Assembly: GCA_902774075.1 (NCBI GenBank)
Contig: CACYGT010000014.1
Span: 1 to 35,312, forward strand
Source of the DNA: an uncultured Bacteroidales bacterium
GTDB taxonomy: Bacteria > Bacteroidota > Bacteroidia > Bacteroidales > Paludibacteraceae
Direction of reading: 5' to 3'
Length of the DNA: 35,312 bases
Numbering within the stretch: position 1 is the first letter of the stretch; each line of letters begins with the position of its first letter. A model generated the notes under the pieces. The model saw only the letters and a program-made list of their open reading frames with translations. It had not been told where the DNA came from and ran no database searches. The position numbers were made by a program, and so were the translations under genes. Positions 1 through 10,186 of this stretch are shown here, in pieces.

Positions 1-120
1 CTCTACAAGGTGTTTCTGACCAACAATCACTTGATTCATGCCTAACGTCAAGGCATCTACGAACGAACTCTCGCGCTCCACGCGCTCTTGCAGTTCTCTG
101 ATATCCACTGGATTTTGCAT
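1..120 (-). CDS. MoxR-type AAA+ ATPase, N-terminal fragment
   Basis: The reverse strand reads an ATG at 120 followed by 40 uninterrupted codons to the window edge, beginning MQNPVDIRELQERV and reaching the stretch MNQVIVGQKHLVE. That VIVGQ segment is the conserved lead-in to the Walker A region of MoxR-family AAA+ ATPases, whose Bacteroidota members share this N-terminus. The ATP-binding motifs themselves lie outside the window. MoxR ATPases are chaperone-like and often sit beside DUF58 and von Willebrand A (Bat) genes, which cannot be checked here. The gene is transcribed away from the giant gene at 433. Confidence 0.75.
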   Translation of the reverse strand, partial: MQNPVDIRELQERVERESSFVDALTLGMNQVIVGQKHLVE

Positions 121-432
121 AGTATATAATGAAATTATAATTTTCCATTTTCTTGTCTACAAATTTCGTGCCAAACTACTATTTTATCCCCTAAAATTCT
201 TTCGAACAATTTATAACATGGAGCATTCCGTATTTTCTTTTGGATTTTCTTAAAATCAGTGCATTTTGCAAAGTCTATTTTACACTTCTCTTTAGAGAAG
301 GCCTTAAAAATTGTACACTTTTTAATAATAATAGATATTGCCCACTTGCGAAAATAGCAGTAATTTTGCACTCGATAAAAAATGGCCCTATTTGGACCCT
401 AAAATCGTAATAAATTTAATAAAAATATTAAT
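121..432. other. AT-rich divergent intergenic region
   Basis: This 312-base spacer separates the MoxR-like gene from the giant secreted-protein gene. It holds a plausible plus-strand promoter at 338-368 and a small perfect hairpin, CTTCTC-TTTA-GAGAAG, at 285-300. The hairpin has no T-run on either side that would make it a clear terminator. No convincing TAnnTTTG box was found for the MoxR direction; TAGACTTTG read on the minus strand near 272-280 is one base off in spacing. Short open frames here are AT-driven and have no recognisable protein features. Confidence 0.5.
338..368 (+). promoter_or_regulatory. Bacteroidota-type promoter for the giant gene
   Basis: TTG at 338-340 and TAATTTTG at 361-368 are separated by 20 bases, matching the Bacteroidota -33/-7 pattern. 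The -7 box is perfect; the -33 box lacks its first T. The leader to the ATG at 433 would be about 60 bases. Unlike four other promoters in the window it lacks the ATGTCA block after -33. Confidence 0.5.
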
Positions 433-3400
433 ATGAGTAAATTTTTACAACGTATTTTAGTCTGTTTGACGGTGATTTTATTGCCGTGGTCATTAATGGC
501 AGACGACTATCAATTACCGGACCCGGGTTTTGAAGACTGGAGCGGTTCTACATTTGAGGGTGAACCTCAGCTGAAATACTGGCATGCGTCGAACGTATCC
601 CAGTCAGCGCTCGGTATGAGTTTTAACTTTAACTTCTCCCACAGAGAGTCCGGTCACACGGGTAACTACTCGTTGATGGTGCAGGACCAGACGGTCGGCG
701 CGGCAGGTATCACGGAGACGTCTCCGGGATATGCTTCGCTGGGATACGGATGGCAGTACTTGGAGGGTTTGAATACAGGTTCGGCAACCGCCGGTACGAA
801 GGGTGGTATCTCGTTTACCCACCGTCCGGATACGGTAGCTATCTGGATCAAGCGTACGGGTAACAACACGGACAAGGAGGACTTCCATATCCTTTTCTAC
901 TCTTGGGCAGGAACCGCACAAGGTTCGTCATACAAGAACAAGAACACGAACTGTACCTCGACGACGGTAGAAGATGAGGAGTCGGATATCCGTCTGTCGT
1001 TGAACTGGAACCAGTGTAAGACGACCACGCCGGGTGACCAGGTGGCAGAGGGTTGGCTTCGTGACCGTAAGAACTACGGTTCATGGACACGCGTGCTGGT
1101 GCCTATTTACTATTTGACGGACAAGACCCCGAAGAAATGTAACCTTATTCTGTCGGCCTCCAACTATCCTAACTTCCGCGCGAACGACGGTTTGTATGAA
1201 GGTAATTCGCTGTATGTGGATGACGTGGAGTTGATTTACTCCTCGAAGATCCAGACGCTGCGTGTAGGTGGAACACAGTGGAAGGGTTTTGACCCGAACA
1301 GCACGGAGGAACAGGTGTACTTCTTGCCGGAAGGCACCACTACTATTCCTGAGATCGAGGCCCGTCGTGGTGCGGGTACCTTGTCGAACGTGCCGAATCA
1401 GAGCACTTCGAAGACCGTGGAGTTCCAAGGTCGTAAGTTGAGCGGTGATGAGATCGAGATCGTGAAGGGTAAAGTAGGCGAAGTGACGACTATTACCGTT
1501 TATGCCGAGAACAATCGCAATAACAAGACGGTGTATAAGATTCGTTTCCAGGCCGCTGCGAGCAGCAATGCGAAGTTGGCGAACATTATGTACTACTACA
1601 AGGACATCAATGGTAAACAGCAACACGCAAGCGTGTCGAATTTCAACCAGAGTACCTATAACTACAACGTAGAGTTACCGTACGGTACACAGGAGATCGA
1701 CTCGGTAACGTACGAGAAGCAAGAGGACGAACAGACGGTATCGGTTAAACAGCCGGAGTCAAAGACCGGCACGGCAGAGTTGACCGTAACGGCTGCTGAC
1801 GGTAAGTCAAAAGCAACCTATAAGGTGAAGTTTGCGGTGGGTCAATTGGCAGATAACACACTGAAGGATATTCAGGTCAACGGTATGTCTATCCCGGGCT
1901 TCACACCGACACAGACAGTATATAAAGTGTCGTTGCCGGTAGGTACGCCGACGTTGACGATCAATCCTGTGTCTGCATATAATGTAGGCGAGCAGACAAT
2001 CGTTGTGACCCCGAATCCGCTGCCGACAGGTGACGCTATCGACGGAACTACTGTTCAGATCTCTGTGACTACACCGGGTAATACGGTAGCAAAAGTGTAC
2101 AAGCTCAATATCAAGTTGGAAGCTTCTTCGTATTCGTATCTTGCCAGCCTGCAATTGCAAGGCGACCAGGTGATGCGTTGTAACCCCTGTCTGCCGGACG
2201 ACACGACACAGCTCAACTTCACACCGGAGAACATGACGTACTACGTACTGCTGAAGATGGGTACTACGTCGTTGCCAAAGATCCTCTATTCGCGTGGCGA
2301 TAAGGATCAGACGATTGATTCCGTGGGCCTGAACGGTGCTGTCGATGGTACGTTCCGTATCACAGTAACGGCGGGAAACAAATCCGATCAGTCGGTATAT
2401 AAGATCGTCTTCTCGACACTGAAATCTGACCGCTCGACGCTGAAAGGTATTAAGATTGACGGCGTGGATCTGGAAGGCTTTCACCCGGATGTGTTCAGTT
2501 ATTCGTACGTGCTGCCGGTAGGTACCACAGAGTTACCGGAGATAGAAGCTGTCGAGGGCGATGAGTATCAGAAGATCGATATTACCTCGGGCGGTGTGAA
2601 CGGTAAGACGCGTATCACGGTAACAGCCGGTGACGGAAGTACGTCCATTTATCAGATTGCTTTCTCGGTAGCGACCTATAGCGTCAACACGCTGCAGGGT
2701 ATCTATCTGGACGGCGACTTGATTGAAGGCTTTGAGGCAGAGAAGAACGAGTATTGGGTTAATCTGGAGCAAGGCACAACGAAACTGCCTGAGGTGACGT
2801 GGTTGGAAGATAATAAGGATTTCCAGAAGGTTACTGTTCGTGAGTTGCCCGAAGGAACACTTAACGGTGATTATAAGTTGACTGTTCGTCCTCTCAACGG
2901 AGCGAGCCGCACGTATATTATCCATTTCTCCGTAACTACATCGAGCAACGTCACACTGACGATGATTTACTTGGACGGCAAACCGCTGGAGAACTTCGAT
3001 CCGGAGACGCTTCATTATGTAGACTCATTGGAGATGGGTGTAAGTACCATACCTACCGTTACGTTCGACAAAGCCGAAGCGACCCAGCGTGTGCTGAGTG
3101 TGCTGAACGGTAAGATACAGACTATCACCGTAACGGCAGAGAGCGGCGCCAAACGCGAATATACGATTGAGTTCGTCGTACGCGCATCGGACAACGCCAA
3201 GTTGGATATGATTTATCTGGATGGTGAGAAGTTGCCTAAGTTCTCCAAAGAAGAGTTTTCCTATACATGGACGCTGAAAGGCGACAAGTGTCCGGTCATT
3301 ACGGTAGATAAAGCGCCGGGTCAGCAGGTAACGATCACGGCACCGTACGCAGAAGGTATAGCTACCATTGCTGTGAAAGCAGAGACGGGTGACGCCAGTA

Positions 3401-6400
3401 CCTATACCATCAAGTTTGTGGCAGCGCCGCTGGCTTCGATACAGTTGGAAGAGCTGTTTATCAACGGCGAGAAGATCGCAGACTTCCATTCGGACTCGTT
3501 GGACTATATCGCTACGTACAGCAAAGAGCAGCCGACGATCACGTACACGAAGAAAGATGCTTCGCAGACCGTAACGATCGTTTGGAAAGAGAACGTAGCA
3601 TGGATTCATGTGACGGACAGCGAAGGCAACAAGGGTGCTTATAGCATCACGTTTACCCGTATCTATTCGGGTAATAACAAACTGGAGGCTATCTATGCTG
3701 ACGGTGACTCTATTGAGGGCTTTGATTCGGATAAACTCAACTATACCTACGAGTTAGAGCCGGGTACGGCTTATCCGACAATCAGTTACAAGGTTGCTGA
3801 GGCTGCGCAAGTCGTGTTCTTCGGCCAGGTGGCAGAAGGTAAATGGGCTATCCAAGTGACGGCAGAGAACAAGGACGTCGTTGAATATACGGTGGCTTAT
3901 ACGATCAAGAAATACAGCGATCCGAAACTGGTGGATCTGCAGATAGAGGGCTATCCGTTTACTTTCGATCCTGCCGAGACAGAGTACGGCCCATTCCAGA
4001 TTCAGGAAGGTCTGTTCTTGCCGCAAGTAGTGGCTACCCCGAAGGAGGGTCAGTCCGTCATTATCTACAATACGAACGACTCGACGCAACAAGTGTTGGT
4101 AATGGCCGAGAATGGCGCGGAGAAGATGTATACCATCAAGTACTCGCGTATCAAGAGTTCGCTCGTCCAACTGGAGAATATCTATGTGGACAGCAAACCG
4201 CTGGTGGGCTTTGACCCCGAGGTGGCCAATTATACCGTTACCTTGCCGCGCGATACGAAAGTGGTACCGAACGTCAACCCGATCGCATTGCTGGACAACC
4301 AGACCGTAACGACTTATTTCGGTCGTCCGAACGAGAAGACGACGATTGAGGTGAAGTCTCAGGATGGCCATACGGGCTATTATACGATTGATTTCCAAGT
4401 AGAGAAGTCCGATGACACCTTGTTGGAGAGCCTCAAGATCAACGGCGAGAAGAAGGATACGACCGAGACTGACTATACGTTCAATGTGCCGTTTGGTACC
4501 ACCCAGCCGTATGATATCGCGTATGCGCTGAAGGACGGTCAGTCGGTACATTTTGTGGAAGCTCCGATCACAGGTACCACAAAGATCATTGTAACGAACG
4601 AGAAAGGCAATAACAGCCGCACATATTCAATCAGTTACAATATCGCTCAGCCGGAAGGTGAGAATATAATCAAGAACGTTAAGTACTCGTACGTGACGGC
4701 ATCCGACGCGACAGTAGAGGGCGAGATCGTACCGAAGAAGGGTGCAAACACCATCGATCTGCCGTTTGGTGCTAAGAGCTTTGAGGTGACGGAAGTAGAG
4801 AAGAACTTCAACGAGCAGACGATCTATTTCTACAATGGCGGTATCCGTCGTGGTGCTACGATCATCGCGACTGCAAACCGCACGGGTGAGGACGATATCG
4901 TTTATACGATCGTTCCGAATATCTTGCCGGATACGGTAGGCAAACTGAAGAGCCTGACGTTCAAGGGCACGAGCGTACCTAAGTTCCGCCGCGATGTATA
5001 TAACTACATGGTGAACGTAACGGCTCAACCGACCGCAGCAGACTTTGAGGGTGTTGCATACAATGGTGCAAAAGTAACGAAGTCTTCGCTTGATGCAAAG
5101 AAAAAGCAGATCAAACTGACCGTTGAAGGTGGTGAGGTATATAGTATCTGCTGGTATTACCCCGAAGACGAGGCTCCGTTCACCTTCAACTGGGTGGACA
5201 CCAAGATCGGACACTGGTATGAAGTAAGTACGTTAGGCGGTATCTTCGGTTCGCAAGCCAAAGATAAAGGTCAGGCCTCCAACTCGACCGGTTACAAGCC
5301 CGAAGGATGGTCCGTTCCGGCTGACCTGTTCGCTTATATCGACTATGATGCTACGGTGTCCCACTTCACGTATTACACGGGTAAGGAGGTGAACCGAATC
5401 AGCGATAAAGAGGTGCTGCTGTCCACGATTCGTGGTGGTGCCCTCAACAGCTCCGTGCCGGGTGTGATGACCTTGGGCGAGGTGCAACTGTCCAACGGTG
5501 TGGCACTGAACGGTAACACGACCTTCAAGTACGTCAAGGACCTGAGCAAATACAAGACTTATCGAAACACACCGGAACAGTTTGCCTTTGATTATCAACC
5601 GCTGATGACCATCAACGGTATCAACACCTGGACAGCCTGGGTTTCCATCGGAACGGATAACAATACGAAGGTGGCCTATGACATGTCCGGCGACTACAGT
5701 AACCTCGGTCAGTGGCGCACCAAGACGCAGAACCTGACGTATAACTTCACCGTACAACGGATGAACGTCATGATCTGTGCAAGTGAGTCGAGCGGTCAAA
5801 ACCTGGAGATCTACGCAGGCGGAACAGCAAAGAGTTCCGACTTGCAGATTCGTAATATCCGTTTCGTCTATAACTCCGTGCTGGATGCGGCTACCGTTAA
5901 TGGTAAGGCGACCGTTAAGAGCGGTAATACCTTTACTTATACGCTTGGCGCAGACGAGGTAATTCTGGGAGAACCGGCATTGAAATTCACTTGCCAGAAA
6001 CCCGACCAGACGCAGACCATCGAGTGGTTGAATAACGGCGAATGGGTGAACGGTGAGTTGAAGGCCAAAGTAGTGAACTACGGTGAGAACGCCAACGTAG
6101 AGGGACGTGATAGTACTGTTTATACCGTTGTGCTCCACCGTGAGGCTGTCACATCGCTGAACTACACTGCTTCGTTCGGTTCGTACCCCACGCAGCAGAA
6201 GGGTGATACCGTCTTTGTCAATCTGCCGTCCGGTACAACGAAACTGCCGAATATGACTATTACCCCGACTAATGTTCACCAACTTTTCACTATGACCAAG
6301 AAAGGCAATGCAGTGACGGTGAATGTAGCCGCTGAGAATGGAACAGACAGTACGACCGTTTATGTCTTCCGCGAGGTGAAGAGCAACGAGGTGGATCCGA

Positions 6401-9400
6401 ACTATATCGATTTCCCTGCCGGATGTACCGTTGTTGGTGATCCGGAGGACTTCAACTTTACGTTAGAGGCAGAAAAGATGCCGGCTATTGACTTCGCAAA
6501 GAAAGAAGGTCAGACGGTTGACGTCACTTATACTGCAAACAGTTTTGTACTGAAGATCACCGCAGAGGACGGCGTGACCACACGTACCTATACCATCAAT
6601 CGTATCGATCCGACCACACCTACTACCGGTCAGATTCAGGAGTTCAAATTAGGCGGTGCAGAGTGGGAAAAACTGGGCGGTACAACGTATACGGCCGAGG
6701 GTAATAAGCCGACAGAGCTTGTTACTTTCGAGCGCAAAGATAATAGAGACTCTGTGGTTTATATCCAGGCTCCGGACAAGATGGAATGGCAGGTATATGG
6801 TAGCGAAAACCATACGTACACACTGACTTATCCTACTTCTAAATCGAGCAACGCTATCTTGGCGGATCTCCTTGTGGGCGGTCAATCGTACAGTGAGTTC
6901 AGTACACTTGATTTCGAATATACGATCGAGTCGGATACGGCGATCATCTTGGAGGCAGTTGCTTCTGAGTTGACCCAGACGATTGCTACTGAGCAGACTC
7001 CGACGGAAGGTGAGATCGTGGTGTACACGACGACCGTCACCGCAGAAGACGGTGTTTCCAAGAAGCAATATAGCGTAACCATTCGTCGTCCGAAGAGCAC
7101 CGATGCTACGTTGGCCGGTATCCTGTTGGATAACGAACCGTTGGCTGGCTTTGATCCGAGCAAGTTCGCTTATACGGTAGAACTTCCGCTGCCGGCAGAT
7201 GGCGTTAAACGCGCTGAGCCGCAAATGCCGAATATCACCTACGCGGTAGGCCAGGAAGGTCAGAAAGTAGTTGTGACGGCAGGTGCACTGAACGGTAGTG
7301 CTACAGAGTTCGAGGTAACGAGTGAAGCCGGTAACAGCGAGACCTATTACCTCACTATCAACTCCGTGAAGAGTCATTGTACAGACCTGACCGGTATCAC
7401 GGTGAACGGTGAGTCCGTGGATCAGTTCGAGAAGGGTCGTCACTTCTACTCGCTCTCGCTCAAGACCAGCCAGTTTACGGTGGATTATACGACGGACGAT
7501 GCCTTCCAGAAGGTAACGCCTAATAAGGTGACGATCATCGAAAACCACCAGTATAACTATATCCTTGAGGTAGAGGCGGAAGATGGTGTGACCACAGAGC
7601 AGTACGAGGTGATGATTTACGTGGAGAATCAATCGAATGACGCGCAGCTGGCAAACATCTTGCTGGAAGGCAAGGACTTCCAGGACTTCGAGCGTGATCT
7701 TAACCCGGATCTGGTATTCGACCCGGCCAATAAGGACTATACGATCCAGTTGCCTTCGGGTACGACCGTATTGCCGGAAGTCAGTGCACAGCTCAAGATG
7801 GACGGTCAGAACGTAGAGATCAAGCAAGGCGCTGACTCCACGATCCGCTTGGATGTAACGGCGGTAGATGGTTCGACTCATATCGAGTATGCGCTGAAGT
7901 TTGAGGTACCGCTGTCTAAGAACGCCGACCTGAGTATGATCTTCTTGGATGGCAAACCGCTGGAGAACTTCGATCCGACGTATTATTTCTATCAGGTAAC
8001 ACTGGACGAGGGTATCCACACGGCGCCTGAAGTAGCAGCTCAGAAGGGCGAGGCTTCGCAGACACTGGACGAGGTCGTTTGGAATAAAGACCGTTCGCAG
8101 GCAACTATTAAGGTACACGCTGAGGCGGGTGACGCGGAAGTGCGCCCGAGCACGTACGTAGTTGTCTTTACCTTCACGAAGTCCGATGCGGACACGTTGA
8201 ATATGATTTATCAGGACGGTCAGGATCTGCCGGGCTTCCGTCCCGACTCGATGTACTACGCTATATCGCTGCCGGTAGGTACGCTCGCCTTCCCGGATAT
8301 CAGTTGGGAGGAAGTGAATGACCTACAGACTATTGAGATGGATACAGTTGAGTTCTCGGCAGACAGCACAACGCTGATTCGTCAAATCAAAGTGACGGCC
8401 GAGAGCGGCAAGAAGAGCACCTACACCGTTTCGTACACGATCGAGAAATCGTCGATAGCTACACTGCAGATGGTTTTCGTAGACCAGAAACAGTTGCCGT
8501 ACTTCCAGCCGAACACCTTCGAGTATAACTATGAGTTGTCAGCTGCTGAGGCACTGGTTCTTAACGGTTCGTTGCCTACGGTTGAGTTTATCCAGGGCGA
8601 TGAGTACCAGAAGGTACTGGTATCGCAAGCTCCGGATACGTTAAGCTATAAGACTTTGGGTTACAAGTCGCTTATTACCGTCACTGCTGCTTCCGGTAAG
8701 ATGAATCTGTACACGATTCACTACCCGGTAGAACTCTCTACGGACGCTACGCTGAACATGATCAACGTAGGCGGTAAGCCGCTGGCTAACTTCGATTCGG
8801 AGCGTCGTAACTACAAGCTCGAGATAGAGATGGAGGCTTCGATACCTATCGTTTCCGTCATCAAGAAAGAGGAGGCCCAGGTATATGATATCCAGGTACT
8901 CGAAGACACCGTACAAATATTTGTAACGGCAGAGAATACCGAATACACGAATACCTATACATTGACCTTCGAACGTCTGAAGTCGAAAGTGACGACGCTG
9001 CGCGATATCATCCTCTTGGACGCAGAGGGCGAACGACTCCCGTCGGCTGAGTTCCCCTTCCGTCAAGACGTATATAGTTATATCGTCAAGTTGGAGTACA
9101 ACAAAGACAAGCCGGCTGTGGAACAATTACCGACTCGCGATTATACGAAGTATGACGATGAGCAGAAGATAGAAGAGGCAATCCATGAGTTGCCGAACGG
9201 CGATATTCAGTTGGATATCACAGTAACGGCCCCGAATGGTGAGGACCAGGCTGTTTATTCCATCATCTTCAAGTTCATTAAGCCGTCGGATTCGCTCTTG
9301 GCAGGCTTGTTCCTGAAGGGCAATGAGTTCCCGGACTTCCGTCCGACGAAGACCGAGTATGTCTATAAGCACCCGTATGGTACGGATCCGAAAGACTACT

Positions 9401-10131
9401 TCACAGCCGAGGATGTGACGTTCGAGTTGAGCGACACGCTGGCTACCGTGGAGATCTTCATGGACGAGTACAATATGATCAACGTCGTTGTAACGGCGCA
9501 GGATGAGGTAACGACGACCACGTACCTCATCTCGCAGATCACGCTGGAAGATGGCGATAATGCCTTGGCATGGATCACCGTGAACGGCGAAGCACTGAAG
9601 GACTTCGATCCGGAGGAGACGTTCTATACCTATTACGTCTATAAGTCTGACAACCCGACCGTTCAGGCAGGTGCGCGTTCGGTCAATGCCCTTGATGTCG
9701 ACGTGGCTCCGTTCGCACCGGGTGACACTTGTGTCATCACTTGTATCGCAGCAGACAACTCGATGCGTAAGTACTATATCCATTTCGCGATCACCTCTAT
9801 CGATCCGGGTGCAAAGGCACAGGATGGTAGTGTGATGGTGAAGCGTGTGCCGGGCGCTAACCAACTGTTCGTGGCTTCGATCCGCTCCGGTGTCGACTTC
9901 GGACTCTACGACCGAAACGGTAAGCAGTTGTTCTACTACACCGCTATCCCGACGGTTGAGCCGAACAACGTAGAGGTCTATGTCGACGGTCAGAACAAGG
10001 AGGTATTGAGCAACGTATTGAACTACACAGACGGTATCTTGGTAGATATTATTCCGAACGAACCGCTCTTCTACGTCTTCTTCTCGGAAGGCAAGAAGAT
10101 TTCCGAGGGCAGGATAATGTTTATGCAGTAA
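433..10131 (+). CDS. Giant secreted cadherin-like repeat protein with two jelly-roll domains
   Basis: A 3232-residue protein starting with a signal peptide (MSKFLQRILVCL..., cleavage likely near residue 23). Residues about 24-269 form a jelly-roll domain resembling the Bacteroidota PCMD (putative carbohydrate metabolism) family. About 15 modules of 80-100 residues follow to residue 1582. Each has the pattern L..I.v.G..l..F.p....Y...Lp.G...P.v...., then .q.v and tItVtAedG....Y.i.F, as in the cadherin-like beta-sandwich family. A second jelly roll spans about 1583-1813 and is followed by about 15 more modules to about 3124. The last ~105 residues, ending in EGRIMFMQ, look like a degenerate sorting domain. 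The likely role is a surface or secreted stalk with carbohydrate-binding potential. No catalytic motif was seen and the frame is intact. The family assignments are inferred by eye. Confidence 0.85.
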   Translation: MSKFLQRILVCLTVILLPWSLMADDYQLPDPGFEDWSGSTFEGEPQLKYWHASNVSQSALGMSFNFNFSHRESGHTGNYSLMVQDQTVGAAGITETSPGYASLGYGWQYLEGLNTGSATAGTKGGISFTHRPDTVAIWIKRTGNNTDKEDFHILFYSWAGTAQGSSYKNKNTNCTSTTVEDEESDIRLSLNWNQCKTTTPGDQVAEGWLRDRKNYGSWTRVLVPIYYLTDKTPKKCNLILSASNYPNFRANDGLYEGNSLYVDDVELIYSSKIQTLRVGGTQWKGFDPNSTEEQVYFLPEGTTTIPEIEARRGAGTLSNVPNQSTSKTVEFQGRKLSGDEIEIVKGKVGEVTTITVYAENNRNNKTVYKIRFQAAASSNAKLANIMYYYKDINGKQQHASVSNFNQSTYNYNVELPYGTQEIDSVTYEKQEDEQTVSVKQPESKTGTAELTVTAADGKSKATYKVKFAVGQLADNTLKDIQVNGMSIPGFTPTQTVYKVSLPVGTPTLTINPVSAYNVGEQTIVVTPNPLPTGDAIDGTTVQISVTTPGNTVAKVYKLNIKLEASSYSYLASLQLQGDQVMRCNPCLPDDTTQLNFTPENMTYYVLLKMGTTSLPKILYSRGDKDQTIDSVGLNGAVDGTFRITVTAGNKSDQSVYKIVFSTLKSDRSTLKGIKIDGVDLEGFHPDVFSYSYVLPVGTTELPEIEAVEGDEYQKIDITSGGVNGKTRITVTAGDGSTSIYQIAFSVATYSVNTLQGIYLDGDLIEGFEAEKNEYWVNLEQGTTKLPEVTWLEDNKDFQKVTVRELPEGTLNGDYKLTVRPLNGASRTYIIHFSVTTSSNVTLTMIYLDGKPLENFDPETLHYVDSLEMGVSTIPTVTFDKAEATQRVLSVLNGKIQTITVTAESGAKREYTIEFVVRASDNAKLDMIYLDGEKLPKFSKEEFSYTWTLKGDKCPVITVDKAPGQQVTITAPYAEGIATIAVKAETGDASTYTIKFVAAPLASIQLEELFINGEKIADFHSDSLDYIATYSKEQPTITYTKKDASQTVTIVWKENVAWIHVTDSEGNKGAYSITFTRIYSGNNKLEAIYADGDSIEGFDSDKLNYTYELEPGTAYPTISYKVAEAAQVVFFGQVAEGKWAIQVTAENKDVVEYTVAYTIKKYSDPKLVDLQIEGYPFTFDPAETEYGPFQIQEGLFLPQVVATPKEGQSVIIYNTNDSTQQVLVMAENGAEKMYTIKYSRIKSSLVQLENIYVDSKPLVGFDPEVANYTVTLPRDTKVVPNVNPIALLDNQTVTTYFGRPNEKTTIEVKSQDGHTGYYTIDFQVEKSDDTLLESLKINGEKKDTTETDYTFNVPFGTTQPYDIAYALKDGQSVHFVEAPITGTTKIIVTNEKGNNSRTYSISYNIAQPEGENIIKNVKYSYVTASDATVEGEIVPKKGANTIDLPFGAKSFEVTEVEKNFNEQTIYFYNGGIRRGATIIATANRTGEDDIVYTIVPNILPDTVGKLKSLTFKGTSVPKFRRDVYNYMVNVTAQPTAADFEGVAYNGAKVTKSSLDAKKKQIKLTVEGGEVYSICWYYPEDEAPFTFNWVDTKIGHWYEVSTLGGIFGSQAKDKGQASNSTGYKPEGWSVPADLFAYIDYDATVSHFTYYTGKEVNRISDKEVLLSTIRGGALNSSVPGVMTLGEVQLSNGVALNGNTTFKYVKDLSKYKTYRNTPEQFAFDYQPLMTINGINTWTAWVSIGTDNNTKVAYDMSGDYSNLGQWRTKTQNLTYNFTVQRMNVMICASESSGQNLEIYAGGTAKSSDLQIRNIRFVYNSVLDAATVNGKATVKSGNTFTYTLGADEVILGEPALKFTCQKPDQTQTIEWLNNGEWVNGELKAKVVNYGENANVEGRDSTVYTVVLHREAVTSLNYTASFGSYPTQQKGDTVFVNLPSGTTKLPNMTITPTNVHQLFTMTKKGNAVTVNVAAENGTDSTTVYVFREVKSNEVDPNYIDFPAGCTVVGDPEDFNFTLEAEKMPAIDFAKKEGQTVDVTYTANSFVLKITAEDGVTTRTYTINRIDPTTPTTGQIQEFKLGGAEWEKLGGTTYTAEGNKPTELVTFERKDNRDSVVYIQAPDKMEWQVYGSENHTYTLTYPTSKSSNAILADLLVGGQSYSEFSTLDFEYTIESDTAIILEAVASELTQTIATEQTPTEGEIVVYTTTVTAEDGVSKKQYSVTIRRPKSTDATLAGILLDNEPLAGFDPSKFAYTVELPLPADGVKRAEPQMPNITYAVGQEGQKVVVTAGALNGSATEFEVTSEAGNSETYYLTINSVKSHCTDLTGITVNGESVDQFEKGRHFYSLSLKTSQFTVDYTTDDAFQKVTPNKVTIIENHQYNYILEVEAEDGVTTEQYEVMIYVENQSNDAQLANILLEGKDFQDFERDLNPDLVFDPANKDYTIQLPSGTTVLPEVSAQLKMDGQNVEIKQGADSTIRLDVTAVDGSTHIEYALKFEVPLSKNADLSMIFLDGKPLENFDPTYYFYQVTLDEGIHTAPEVAAQKGEASQTLDEVVWNKDRSQATIKVHAEAGDAEVRPSTYVVVFTFTKSDADTLNMIYQDGQDLPGFRPDSMYYAISLPVGTLAFPDISWEEVNDLQTIEMDTVEFSADSTTLIRQIKVTAESGKKSTYTVSYTIEKSSIATLQMVFVDQKQLPYFQPNTFEYNYELSAAEALVLNGSLPTVEFIQGDEYQKVLVSQAPDTLSYKTLGYKSLITVTAASGKMNLYTIHYPVELSTDATLNMINVGGKPLANFDSERRNYKLEIEMEASIPIVSVIKKEEAQVYDIQVLEDTVQIFVTAENTEYTNTYTLTFERLKSKVTTLRDIILLDAEGERLPSAEFPFRQDVYSYIVKLEYNKDKPAVEQLPTRDYTKYDDEQKIEEAIHELPNGDIQLDITVTAPNGEDQAVYSIIFKFIKPSDSLLAGLFLKGNEFPDFRPTKTEYVYKHPYGTDPKDYFTAEDVTFELSDTLATVEIFMDEYNMINVVVTAQDEVTTTTYLISQITLEDGDNALAWITVNGEALKDFDPEETFYTYYVYKSDNPTVQAGARSVNALDVDVAPFAPGDTCVITCIAADNSMRKYYIHFAITSIDPGAKAQDGSVMVKRVPGANQLFVASIRSGVDFGLYDRNGKQLFYYTAIPTVEPNNVEVYVDGQNKEVLSNVLNYTDGILVDIIPNEPLFYVFFSEGKKISEGRIMFMQ
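1240..5178 (+). repeat. First block of about 15 beta-sandwich modules
   Basis: Protein-level tandem repeats between the two jelly rolls, with boundaries marked by K/S-S-x-x-x-L. Examples are the module starts at KSDRSTLKGIKIDG and KSSLVQLENIYVDS. The repeats are diverged at the DNA level, so this is not a simple sequence repeat. Block length is about 3939 bases. Modules 13-15 are the least regular, and the count has an uncertainty of about one. Confidence 0.7.
5871..9804 (+). repeat. Second block of about 15 beta-sandwich modules
   Basis: The same module type as in the first block, beginning directly after the second jelly roll and ending before the C-terminal domain. Its length, about 3934 bases, nearly equals the first block. 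The first four modules of this block are weak matches to the pattern, while later ones such as LSKNADLSMIFLDGKPLENF are clear. Confidence 0.65.
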
Positions 10132-10156
10132 AATACGAAAAATTTACAAAAAGAAT

Positions 10157-10186
10157 GGCATATGTTTGCATATGTCATTTTTTTTT
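10157..10186 (+). terminator. Intrinsic terminator of the giant gene
   Basis: GGCATATG (10157-10164), loop TTTG (10165-10168) and CATATGTC (10169-10176) form an 8-pair stem with one G-T wobble. It is followed directly by A and nine T residues (10177-10186). It lies 26 bases after the stop codon of the giant gene, and its loop is also the -33 box of the next promoter. Confidence 0.65.

Noticed and set aside
285-300. Perfect hairpin CTTCTC-TTTA-GAGAAG
   Set aside because: Six pairs only and no T-run after it on either strand, so I did not call it a terminator.
135-371. 78-codon minus-strand frame in the first intergenic region
   Set aside because: Lys/Ile/Phe-rich product typical of AT-rich spacer DNA, no homology recognised, and it crosses the promoter of the giant gene.
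6649-8118. Long minus-strand open frame (489 codons) opposite the giant gene
   Set aside because: It lies fully inside the coding repeats, has an Arg/Leu/Cys-rich composition without domain features, and several similar frames occur along the same gene. This is a codon-usage shadow.
1240-9804. Possibility that the long repeat region is a CRISPR or DNA satellite
   Set aside because: The periodicity is at the protein-module level (80-100 residues, variable length) with diverged DNA, in one intact reading frame.
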